64,000 nt of DNA from the NCBI GenBank assembly GCA_963971535.1, contig OZ020589.1, forward strand, positions 87,185,796 through 87,249,795. The letters run 5' to 3'. Under the pieces are notes generated by a model. The model ran no database searches. It was not told the DNA's origin and was given only the letters and a program-made list of their open reading frames with translations. The DNA comes from Notolepis coatsorum. Lineage: Eukaryota; Chordata; Actinopteri; Aulopiformes; Paralepididae. Of the stretch, positions 47,690 through 57,999 are shown piece after piece (position 1 is the stretch's first letter; each line of letters starts with the position of its first letter). Both the position numbers and the translations under genes were made by a program.

Positions 47690-48296
47690 TTTCATACTCA
47701 AGTCAAACCTCCAACTGGACACCAGCAGGACCAAGGAGCTGGTGGTGGACTTCAGGCGAGGCCAGAGGAGGCCCCCCACTCCCATCACCATACGAGGGGA
47801 GGAGGCCCCCTACAGGAAGGGTCAGAGCATACTGTTCTTCCTGAGGAGACCCGGGTCTTTCAATGTGTGCAGCCGGCTACTGCAGATCTTTCACCAGTCT
47901 GTGGTTGCCAGTGTCCTTTCCTTCTGTGTTGTATGCTGGGGAGGGGGTGACATCAACTCAAGAGACACTGACAAACTGAACAAGCTGGTGAGGACGGGTA
48001 GCTCCGTAGTTGGAGTCAAATTGAACAAGCTGGTGAGGAAGGCTAACTCCATAGTGGGAGTTGAAGTGGTCAAACTAGAGGTGATGGCTGAGAGGAGGAC
48101 GAGGAAAAAGCTGGATGCTATACTGGAAAACGTGAGGAGCACGTTCAGCCATAGACGTATCCCCCCATGACACACCACAAACCGCTTTGGACATCAGGCT
48201 CCACAACCGTGGGCACGGACTGCTGCCAAGTTCTGGAGAACTAACAGCTGGTGAACTTGAGAACTGTTAGGACTGTCTAACTCTTAATAATAAACA
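47690..48296 (+). pseudogene. Rex1-like LINE C-terminal fragment and 3' end
   Basis: In changing frames it encodes VDFRRGQRRPPTPITI, LLQIFHQSVVASVLSFCVVC, WGGGDINSRDTDKLNKLVRT and ERRTRKKLDAILENVRSTFS. These are the post-RT region of Rex1-type fish LINEs. A LNKLVR-containing segment is tandemly duplicated. It ends with GTTAGGACTGTCTAACTCTT and AATAATAAACACT, which then recurs as the 33-bp array between the MITEs downstream. Confidence 0.82.
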
Positions 48297-48483
48297 CTGG
48301 GTCTCATTCACCAACGGACTTAAGACAGATAATTTGCTCTTAGGGCCACTCAAGAAATTTTCGGGCCGATTTTGGGATTCACCAACCGTCCCTTGTCTTG
48401 GATTCGGCCCTAACTAAGAGCAGGATTTAGGAGCACTGAAGAGCCGTCTTAACTTGACAGACTGGTGTGCTCCGTCTTCTTAA
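48297..48483. other. Unassigned segment beginning GGGTCTCATTCACCAA
   Basis: The start resembles the terminal sequence of some MITEs, but the partner end is not visible. A TTAA at its right edge is the left target site of the next element. Confidence 0.3.
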
Positions 48484-49193
48484 CACATTGACTGCCAGAC
48501 CCGAGATATCTCGGGTTAACTCGCCAAGCATTGGGTGCCAGACCCGACATATCTCGGGTTTTGGTAGTTTTTTCTTTTATTCAATATTTTTATTCATTAT
48601 TCATCCACTGACCTCGGTGTTACCATAGGAAATTAAATTATTCTGAGATCGCCAAAGTGCAATACCGGCCGCATCCTGCTAGGTGGCAGTGACGCCCACC
48701 CTTTGAAACCTTATATCTCACCGTGTGTTACACTTAAACCCCTCCGGGCGCCATATTTTGGGTCAGGCGAGTCTATCGGTTCACCCGATCACATTGAAAC
48801 ACGTCCAATGACCCTCCATGCATGTGTGTGCTGGATTATGTCGAGGACACGATGGACACCAATACTGGAAATCGCGATCAGACAATTGGAATATTCTTTT
48901 TGGAATACCCCCGATCAAAGGTAAGGACTATCTGATGTCAATTCCAGCTTGATCGTACAATGTTTTCATATAGATCCAGCTGATCAGCGTGTGTGGTGTT
49001 CAAAACGAATGCATGCATGATGAAACATAATACCTATTATATACATTTGATTTGGAAATAGTAGCGTGTCCAGGCAAGAAACGACAAATTACACATTTGA
49101 TGTCCAAAAATAAATATGGATTCATCTGATCACAGGGCAGCTGGATTAACTATATCTGAACCAGCTATTTTGGACAAATGTATAATTACTTAA

Positions 49194-50145
49194 CACTTTG
49201 ATCGCCATGGTTCAAATTCATAATTTACCATCCCTAGCCAGCTCTATTCGTCTATGGAGAAGTTCCCCTTCTTTGCAGGGCTATAACTTTTTAAATTCTA
49301 TTGCTAAATTGCCATTATTATGGCCCATTCAATGTCCTATATGTATTGTTCAGGGTGTAGCAACGATATACTTTTTCATTCACATATTCATACTAAAATA
49401 TGGTCTAAAGTATAAGTATGTTTTTATCGTTTTCTGCAGCTTTCTTCAGAACGTGATTTATAGCCCTAAATGCATTATATTGATGATCAAATACAGTTTG
49501 GTAGGAATCTGTGCGAGATAAAAAATTTCAACTGGATGTACTTCTAGAAGTTACTACGCATCATCTGATGATGACCGGATGGGCGAGGGGGCGTTTTATA
49601 ATTCCGTGGGCAGCGTTAGATGATTCATCCAGTGTGGGTCATATGGTCATCATAGCAGTTTATATGGAACATGTTAGAATATAACGCTGCAACTCACCGT
49701 GGCTTCCTCGCACCGCTGGCAGATGAGCGTGGAACAGAATTGTTTCTATTATGGGATGGAGAAATGCCCGATCCATTTCCAGGTTGTATAATAGTATATA
49801 CGTCCAAATCATGTTGTTTTTTCGAGTTATTTGCACCGATCGATGTTCACTGTGTCAAGACGGAGTCTCTCTAACGATAGCGAGTGCCCGGACGACATAA
49901 GGATGAGCACTTCCGGTTCGACGAGTCATTTCCTGTTGGCGATCTGCCGATCGGCCACCAGATGGCGCTCTTGAACCGCTAGAGAGTTGAGTGGAGCTTT
50001 GCAGTGTATCTCAGGGCTCCGGAGGGGAAATATGATTTCGATCACAGATTTTTGAAATATTGATATCAAAGACGAGTTACGGCGTCTTCGGCAGAATGAG
50101 CATGGCTAGGAATGACGTCTAAACACGTCATCAGCGACCATAGTG
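49194..50145. mobile_element. piggyBac-like MITE, 952 bp, copy 1
   Basis: TTAA flanks it at 49190-49193 and 50146-50149. Inward-read termini are CACTTTGATCGCCATGG and CACTATGGTCGCTGATG. It is the same length as the element at 60626-61577 and nearly identical to it. No protein is encoded; the 107-codon open frame is not transposase-like. Confidence 0.9.
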
Positions 50146-50263
50146 TTAATTACTCAGATATTCAAACACAATTATGCAATTATTGTGAAATTATTGAAAA
50201 TAATAATTATTTAATGCCTTCTGTGGCATTTGTATTTCTTATTTATTAAATATCTGTTTTATT

Positions 50264-50353
50264 TAGGGATGTCCGATATTATCGGCCTACCGATATTATC
50301 GGCCGATATCGGCATTAAAATGTGATATCGGAAAATATCGGTATCGGTTTTCA

Positions 50354-50389
<36 letters not shown>

Positions 50390-50642
50390 TTTACATTTCT
50401 ATAACCTTTATTTACCCAGGCAAGCAAGTAAGAACAAATTCTGATTTTATTTATTGTCAAAAGTATGCATAATGTTGTGTTAATTCCACAACAAGAGATA
50501 TGTAATGTTAATTACCTGAAATTATTCCATTTTTTGGGGGGGGGGAAACCCTGCATATATCGGTATCGGTTGATATCGGTATCGGAAATTAAGAGTTGGA
50601 CAATATCGGTATAGTTAAAAAAGACAATATCGAGCATCCCTA
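50264..50642. mobile_element. hAT-like MITE, TIR TAGGGATG
   Basis: The left end is TAGGGATGTCCGATATT and the right end, read inward, is TAGGGATGCTCGATATT. The 8-bp duplication GTTTTATT is at 50256-50263 and 50643-50650. The interior carries a TA run and GATATCGGTATCGG iterations. Confidence 0.9.
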
Positions 50643-50662
50643 GTTTTATTGATTAATTATAC

Positions 50663-50769
50663 ATTTGAAAGAATGCAGGTTATAGCCAATATGCAATATA
50701 TCCCATTGATTGGTACAATGGGACAGACATTTGTCGTTTTATATAGCTATAACCTGCATTCTTTCAAAT
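50663..50769. repeat. Perfect 24-bp inverted repeat
   Basis: ATTTGAAAGAATGCAGGTTA plus TAGC at 50663-50686 is exactly complementary to 50746-50769, around a loop of about 59 bp. It lies just inside a TTAACTCATTCAGCGCC end. It may be the closed end of another MITE. Confidence 0.85.
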
Positions 50770-51089
50770 ATATCATTAACTCATTCAGCGCCATAGGCTG
50801 TCGCCATCTCTGCCGCTTCAGGCCAGTTTAAACTGGTCATTTTCACGTGTTTCACAATGTTCTCAGAGCTGTGTGTGTTCTGTATTATACTGTAGCTGTG
50901 GAGACAATGGTGTGGCTCATTTGACAGACACTACTTGTGGTCCATCATGGAAAAAAGGTTTTGTTTCTACACACTGTAGTTTGTAGTTTATTAAGCGCTA
51001 AACATTGCACATTTCCAAGATAATCCAGTCTTATTCAATAGAACGCGAGATAAAATGCGTTATATGCAATAAGCCCAAACCGTTCTCGT

Positions 51090-51372
51090 TAGGGATGTCC
51101 GATATTGGCATTAAAATGTAATATCGGAAATGATCGGTATCGGTTTAAAAAAAATAAAATCTTTTTTTTATTTAACCTTTATTTACCCAGGCAAGCAAGT
51201 AAGAACAAATTCTTATTTTATTTATTGTGAAAAGTATGCACAATGTTGTTTTTTGGGGGGGAAACCCACATATATCGGTATCGGTTGATATCGGTATCGG
51301 AAATTAAGAGTTGGACAATATTGGTATATCGGATATTGGTAAAAAGAAAAAAGCCAATATTGAACATCCCTA
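51090..51372. mobile_element. hAT-like MITE, second copy of the TAGGGATG family
   Basis: TAGGGATGTCCGATATTGG starts it and CCAATATTGAACATCCCTA ends it. The interior matches 50264-50642 closely. The flanks GTTCTCGT and GTTTGATC do not form a clean 8-bp duplication, so the flanks have diverged or rearranged. Confidence 0.8.
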
Positions 51373-51981
51373 GTTTGATCCCCTGAAACCCCAAATACTC
51401 CCAAATCAAAGGTATATACCATGTACACATGTATCTTCACAAAATCAGGCAAGAAACTGCAACATCTATAGTGGAATTGAAGTATAAGACTATAACTCAG
51501 CATTTCATGAATTACCCTAGACCGCTCTAAATCCATACTTATATTCACCATGGTATAACACGGGAACGTATGGATGGAAAAATGTAATTATCTTTCACAT
51601 ATTGAACGATAGATAGGTAATGTCAAATGGGCCATAGTATTGTATCCATAGCTATAATATAGAGTTATAGCTTTACAAACAAGGTGATGCACTCCTATTG
51701 TTTAAAGTGCGGCCTAGCTACAGCGGGCCCAGACTAATAGCTCCCCCCACAGGGATCTCCCAGTATAATCGAATGGGCTGCAGTTACACAGGGATAGACG
51801 ATAGGGGGCGGTATTTTCCCATCTGAGCTCCTAGAGGGTCTGCTGTACCAACAGGAGACTCGGTTGATGAAATATGAATTCAGATCGCTAATAAAAAAAT
51901 CAAACGAAAATTCACGTCGTCGGCACTCAACGGGGGGCATGATAAGACGACAATACACATCGTCGGCACTCAAAGTGTTAA

Positions 51982-52045
51982 TACTAAACACTGTGGACTG
52001 TCTGACTCTTAATAATAAACACTGTTAGGACTGTATGACTCTTAA
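51982..52045. repeat. 33-bp tandem array, two units, between MITEs
   Basis: The units TTAATACTAAACACTGTGGA- and TTAATAATAAACACTGTTAG- each end in CTGACTC or ATGACTC just before the next TTAA. They match the Rex1 3' end at 48262-48296. Confidence 0.85.
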
Positions 52046-52454
52046 CACATCCGGTGCGGCGCGCCAGTCGAAATAAAATGTCATGCGTGCACGAAGAAGG
52101 ATAATAATTATGATCTAGCGTTGATTTCAGGAAGATCCGATAATCAGGCAAAAAATTACGTGTTTATTGAATTACACAAAAACGCAGTTTCGCGTCTTTT
52201 CCCTGGAATGACTCTGAAGCACCCAAACTATATTCATATTCAAAACGGTGTAAAACGGAAATGTACGGATGAAAAGAGAATCTGTTTTTTGCACGTTGAC
52301 CAGAAGCAAGTCACTGAGACTCGACTGCGTTATTAGACCCATAGCTATACTATAAAATATAGGTTTAGCTCTACAAACTACAACTACGTTTACATGGGTT
52401 TAATGGACGGCAAGGAAGGGGTCACTTCCCGGAAGGGCCGTGGCACTCCATGTG
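52046..52454. mobile_element. piggyBac-like MITE, 409 bp
   Basis: TTAA flanks it at 52042-52045 and 52455-52458. Inward-read termini are CACATCCGGTGCGGC and CACATGGAGTGCCACGG. The interior is an inverted match to the left part of 54415-55305. Confidence 0.85.
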
Positions 52455-52458
52455 TTAA

Positions 52459-54278
52459 CACTTTCGGGGCTATTCATGTATATATACATTATTAGGCGCC
52501 AGCGGTTAACGGATCGTTTTTAATATCCTATTCAATGTCAGGGACCTGTATGTTGCCTTTAAAAGGCATACTGGGACTCCGAAGGTGCAGTACCGGCCAG
52601 ATCCTGCTAGTAGGCAGTATCGAGAGTGCAGTAAACCCTGTTCCAGCCGGGTGTAACACTCAAATGTCTCCGGACGGACTTTTCTAGTAATGGGAAACCT
52701 AGGGCTTCACTCAATTACATTGAATCGTTTTTGGGACCCCCAATCCATATGTTGTGGTGGGTTATGTCGTGGACCAGATGGGCATAGGATGGACCAGATG
52801 GCGATCAAATAATTGGAATATTATTTTTGGAATACCACCGACCACAGGTAAGGACAATCTGACATCAATTTCAGCTTGATCGTGCATGGTTTTCATACCC
52901 ATCCCCCTGATTGACGTGTGTTGTGGTAATAACGAATGCCGTTATTGGCAATCAATTAACACTTTGAGTGCCAGCGACGTGTTATGTCGTTATTTCATGC
53001 CCCCCGTTGAGTGCCGACGACGCCAATTTTTCCTATTTTATTTTTATTAGCGATCTGAATTCATATTTCATCAACCGAGTCTCCCGTTGGTACAGAAGCC
53101 CCTCTAGGAGCTCCGATGGGAAAATACCGCCCCCTATCGTCTATCCCTGTGCAACTGCAGGCCATTCGATTACACTGGTGGATCTGTGGGGGGGGGAGCC
53201 TACAGGCTCCACTATGCTGGCGAGGGATCTGATGAAGAGGTAAGTGATTGCGAGATGGAAAGCAGCCTGGAATATATATTTACAGCAGCCAATAATCAAT
53301 CAATAAACGTGATCGATATTTGGAATGGCAATCAGGAATTGGAATAATCTTTTTGGAGAACATCTGATCTGAGGTAAGGAATCTATTTGACCAGTCTTAG
53401 GATAATCAAAGCTTTTTTCACAGAGATATCAACGTGTGCCCTATGTGTGTGTGTGTGTGTGCTGATCAGGAAATGAGAATAGATTTTTCAGCTTGCTTCT
53501 ATAGCGTGCATAAGTACACTATACTATCGATAATCTAGCGTTTATTTGAAAACGATTCATAAATAGGCCGACAAATGACAACGTGTCTAGTGTATTCGAG
53601 AATATTCCAATAAATGCCGTTTATGATGGAATCTTTCTATTTTCCTGAAATTTGAGAAAACAATAGCTTTTCGAAATGCTATAAAAAGGATATCAACCGA
53701 TTAAAAAACAATCCGTTTTGATAATGTTGACTGCAAACAAGTCATTGATAAGCGACGGGCAGATTAGACACATAGCCATAATTTAAAACATAGATTATGC
53801 GTTTTTAACGCTATCATTGAAGTGGGTGGCGGCATTCAAGGGGGTAAAAAGGAAAACACGGCCGGCACTGAAAGTGTTAATGAGAAACGACCCCCTTTCA
53901 TGCATTCATGATGTAACATAATACCTATCATATTCATTTGATTTGAAAATAATAGTGTGTCCAGGGACGAAACGCCAATGGGTTTAGTAGAATTCACGTT
54001 GCGCCCTATAGCCAGCCTCCAAGGAATTAGCCTGGATAATTCCGAAATTACTCATATTCACCACAAGATAACACGTGAACGTATTCATGAAGAAATGCAT
54101 TCTTTTTTGCATCTTGAACGGAAGATAGTTACTGTCAAATGACCATGGTATTGTATCCATAGCTATAATATAAAATATAGATTTAGCTCTACAAACAATG
54201 TGACGCACAGTGAAACTATGTAATGAAAACGCGGCCGTGCTATAGCTAGATGGGGAAATCGAATGGCCCCCGAATGTG
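52459..54278. mobile_element. piggyBac-like MITE hosting another MITE
   Basis: TTAA flanks it at 52455-52458, shared with the preceding element, and at 54279-54282. Inward-read termini are CACTTTCGGGGCTATTC and CACATTCGGGGGCCATTC. A 917-bp MITE of the GAGTGCC type is inserted at a TTAA inside it. Removing that insert leaves about 900 bp. Confidence 0.82.
52960..53876. mobile_element. piggyBac-like MITE, 917 bp, nested
   Basis: TTAA flanks it at 52956-52959 and 53877-53880. Termini, read inward, are CACTTTGAGTGCCAGCG and CACTTTCAGTGCCGGCC. It is an inverted relative of 18050-18864 and shares the ATTGATCGATATTTGGAATG-like central block. Confidence 0.88.
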
Positions 54279-54282
54279 TTAA

Positions 54283-54414
54283 TAATAAACATGGTTAGGA
54301 CTATCTGACTCTTAATAATAAACACTGTTAGGACTATCTGACTCTTAATAATAAACACTGTTAGGACTATCTGACTATTAATAATAAACACTGTTAGGAC
54401 TATCTTACTCTTAA
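54283..54414. repeat. 33-bp tandem array, four units, between MITEs
   Basis: Four units of TTAATAATAAACACTGTTAG followed by GACTATCTGACTC lie head to tail, each containing TTAA. The next MITE begins at the TTAA of what would be unit five. Confidence 0.92.
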
Positions 54415-55305
54415 CACATTGAGTGCCACGCCCCTTCCTTGCCGTCCATTAACCCTATGTAAACGTAGTTGTAGTTTGTAGAGCTAAACCTATATTTTAT
54501 AGTATAGCTATGGGTCTAATAACGCCGTCGAGTCTCAGTGAGTTGCTTCTGGTCAACGTGCAAAAAACAGATTCTTTTTTCATCCGTACATTTCCGTTTT
54601 ATACCGTTTTGAATATGAATATAGTTTGGTTGCTTCTGAGTAATTCCAGGGAAGACGCTAAAACAGCGTTTTTGTGTAATTCAATAAACACGTTGTCATT
54701 TTCCGCCTGATTATCGGATCTTCCTGAAATCAACGCTAGACCATCATTATTATCCTTCCTCGTGCATGCATGCAATGTGGTTTAGACCGGCGCGCCCCCT
54801 ACCCCCCCTCCTGCAACCCAACGGCAAACAGCCATACACATAAAACACAGATAGCGTCAATCACAGTAGAAATAAATATCAGATCAACGCAAGCGTTCAT
54901 ATATAGTGTCCTTACCTGTTCTCTGATGTAATGCAAAAAAAAATAATCCAATTATCTCATCGCCATTCCAGTTATCCACAGCGATCCGGTCTCCGACATT
55001 GTTGGGCATTGCACTTCAACGTGCGGGCGGGGTCAGTAGTCCAAACCATCCCTACAAGCGTGTGTTTTGCCGGAGTGTTTAGGACCCACCCCCATGCCGC
55101 AGCTCGGTAGTGAAAAGAAACGAACCAGTTTTTAACGGGGTGCAATAATGGCTGAAGGCGTTAGAGGGCGGTATAAGACCGTCTGCCAGTTCAGACACAC
55201 TCAGAACAGTATGCACAAGGTGCCCCGCTGAATTATGAATGGCAATAGCGAATAAAATAAATACAGTGAGAAAAACGTAGATCTACGTTTCCGGCAACCA
55301 AATGG
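54415..55305. mobile_element. piggyBac-like MITE, 891 bp
   Basis: TTAA flanks it at 54411-54414 and 55306-55309. Inward-read termini are CACATTGAGTGCCACGC and CCATTTGGTTGCCGGAA. The left 390 bp matches 52046-52454 in reverse. It is followed by one intact 33-bp array unit. Confidence 0.85.
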
Positions 55306-55342
55306 TTAATAATAAACACTGTTAGGACGGTCCGACTCTTAA

Positions 55343-56745
55343 CACTTTGACTGCCACTCACGGCTAATCTCGGGTTTACGATAGTTACGCTGAAAGCCAC
55401 TCACAAGATCTCTCGGATTTTTTTTTTGCGATCTGAAATCATATTGCATCACGCAAGCCTACCCTAGCCTACCCAAGGGCCGCCGGCGATCAGATGTGAA
55501 AAAAGCGCCCCCTATCGTCTCCCAGATGGTAAATGGTAAATGGAATGGACTCAATGAAAATGGATGGGGGAAAAAAAAATATTCCAGTCCACATTTTCCA
55601 GTCCACTGATGCAGCCGGGGTTACCAGAGTTCATTCTGGATCCTCTGAGCGCCGCGGATCATGAGTTCTACTGTATACACGTTAGATCTATACACTTATC
55701 GATTTTTTCGAATGGTGATCAGGAATTGGAATATACCAGTTGGATACCATCTGATGTCAGGTAAGGAATCTATGTTATCAGTGTTAGGATAATCAGACTC
55801 GGATGGCGGCTACGTGGCGTAGTGGGCAAGGCGCTCGCCACGAATGCCGAGACGCTGGGCTCGCCTGTTCGAGCCCAGCGCTCCACATTGCTTTCAGTTT
55901 AGCTGGTCGTTCATACTAATACACATTGGCCGTATTAGGGGGTGGGAAACTGATGGGTGGGGATCGGGCGTTGTGGACAGCGACTCCTACAGGTCGGTTG
56001 GTGCGCCTGCGCAGTAGAATCAGGAAGTGTCGGGGGCAGCGTGAGCCTCCCACGCGTTACTCCTCACCACTGAGAGATCGAGCTGCGCAGGTGAAAAGAT
56101 GTGACTGCTGTTACCTCAAGTACCGGAGGGGACTTGTGCTATGTATGACTTAGTCCACATTGCAGCCGGCTTGTGGGAGGCAAGAAACAGCGTTCGTGAC
56201 AGGGGAGGGTTGAATTGGATGATACGAAATTGGGATGGGAGAAAATATAGAAAATGGGAGAAAAAGTGGATAAAAAAAAAAGGGATAATCAGACTCGTTT
56301 TGATGAAGATATAAGCTTTTTTCTGATATGTGCTCTATCGGTTTCACTGTAAAATCGACGAGGAAATGAAAGCAGCTATTATCAGTGCGCGCCTCGAATG
56401 TGCGTGCGTGCACGTATACTATTGATCATCTAGCGTTTATTTGAAAACGATTCATAAATAGGCCGACAAATATCAACGTTCTGGAATATTGCAGTAAAAG
56501 GCGATTATCACAGAATGGGCTGTTTTTCACCTCAAAACGAGTGCTTTTCAAAATGCTCTCAAACGGAAATGAAGCGATAAAAAAACCAATCTGCCTTGAC
56601 AACACTGACTGGAAAATGATTATTTGATAAGCGACGGGCAGATTAGACACATAGCCATAATTTAAAACATAGATTAGGCGATATTAACGTTAACATTGGC
56701 GCTGATGGTGGCATTCAAGCACTAAGTCGTGCTTAACTGAAAGTG
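55343..56745. mobile_element. piggyBac-like MITE hosting a SINE-1 copy
   Basis: TTAA flanks it at 55339-55342 and 56746-56749. Inward-read termini are CACTTTGACTGCCACTC and CACTTTCAGTTAAGCAC. Removing the SINE leaves about 910 bp, close to the 815-952 bp of its relatives. Confidence 0.83.
55803..56282 (+). mobile_element. tRNA-derived SINE-1, complete copy
   Basis: A 15-bp duplication GGATAATCAGACTCG flanks it at 55788-55802 and 56283-56297. It has the tRNA-like head GGCGGCTACGTGGCGTAGTG, the B box GTTCGAGCCC, the core GCGACTCCTACAGGTCGGTT and an A-rich tail. It is the uninterrupted counterpart of the copy at 7590. Confidence 0.93.
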
Positions 56746-56749
56746 TTAA

Positions 56750-57011
56750 TAATAAACACTGTTAGAACTATCTGACTCTTAATAATAAACACAGTATAAC
56801 CCTAGAGGATACTTCTCTGAGTAGCTGCTGTATAAAATGGTGAGCGCTGTGCATTGGAAACAAGAGCAAAATGATAACCTTTCAGGTAGCATTGTCGCAG
56901 GGACGACATTTGGTTCATCAGTTATGAAATCATACCATAGAATCGTTTTTTCACTTCAAAATGTCTCTCCTAAAACTGTACAATGCACCTTTAACTTTTT
57001 AACTTTTACTG
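56750..57011. other. Last array units, then unassigned sequence
   Basis: One full 33-bp unit and one partial unit end at about 56793. The rest is unrecognised. Confidence 0.5.
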
Positions 57012-57015
57012 TTAA

Positions 57016-57914
57016 CACGTCCAGTGAGCGACAGTGCTTTATCCAATGTAGGATAGGACTTATTTGCGAGTGCTTAAAATATATCAAATATAATAGCAAT
57101 AGATCTAAATAACACGGTGATCGTCAGTGAGTTGCTTCCAGTCAACATGCACTAAACAGATAATTTTTTCATACATACATTTCCGTTTTATACCGTGATG
57201 AATATGAATATATTTCTAGAGCGTTCCGTCTCATCTCAATAAACTCCAGAAAATCAAGCTTCAATGTATTTCGTTAGAAATCGTGCCATTTGTTGCTTGA
57301 TTTATGAATAGTTTTCAAATAAACACTAGATTATCGATATTATATGTGTCATCATGGGCGAAAAGAAGCGGGGTCTGAAAAATCGCTTCTCCGTACTTTG
57401 GTCGGCGCGAACCTCACACACACACACACACACGCTCCGATGGCGGTGAAAGGAACATCGGATTAACCCAAGATTCGTAACAAAAGTCCTTAGCTCACAT
57501 CTGATGTAGTGCAAAAAGATTAATCCAATTCCTGATCGCCATTCCAAATATTGATCGCGTTTATTGATCCAACGTTATATGTACAAAACACATAATCCAT
57601 GCTGCTCCGAGTGTCCCCAGTCAATGTGTTATAACGATACTGCATGCCCGAGAAGGAAAACCTGGACCGGACTTTGATGCACAGCCCCAGCCAGAGGGAT
57701 TCCAATGATGTGCAATACCATCCGGGTGACGTTAGGCGGCAGTATTTGCCCTTTGCGAGCTCAGACCCATTCCCAATGATAACGTCAGGCTGGATGGATG
57801 AAAAATGAATGGATATAGCGAATAAAATATCGATTAAAACCCGGGATTTCTCGGGTTTGGCGCCCAGAGCATGGCGAGTTAACCCGACTTAATTCGGGTT
57901 TGGCCTCCAAAGGG
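57016..57914. mobile_element. piggyBac-like MITE, 899 bp
   Basis: TTAA flanks it at 57012-57015 and 57915-57918. Inward-read termini are CACGTCCAGTGAGCGAC and CCCTTTGGAGGCCAAAC. The interior shares blocks with 18050-18864 (ATCGCCATTCCAAATATTGA) and with 54415-55305. Near its right end the CCCGGGATTTCTCGGGTTTG motif repeats the subterminal pattern seen at 48484. Confidence 0.78.
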
Positions 57915-57999
57915 TTAACAGTCATCATTTAATGGGAGTAAACAATGTCATGTTGTGCAAAATGTCAACAGGAATTCCATCCAAATCAAGTCACTTAGG

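Larger units (their letters stand above)
48484..51977. mobile_element. piggyBac-like composite MITE with nested insertions
   Basis: TTAA flanks it at 48480-48483 and 51978-51981. The left end is CACATTGACTGCCAGACC and the right end, read inward, is CACTTTGAGTGCCGACGA. Both ends carry a second subterminal copy of the GTGCC motif about 50 bp inside. The interior holds a 952-bp MITE, two hAT MITEs and a 24-bp inverted repeat. A further TTAACTCATTCAGCGCC end at 50775 means it may really be two partial elements. Confidence 0.6.

Noticed and set aside
51090..51372. Clean 8-bp target duplication for the second TAGGGATG MITE
   Set aside because: The flanks GTTCTCGT and GTTTGATC agree at only about half the positions. 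The element is kept on its termini, but the duplication is not claimed.
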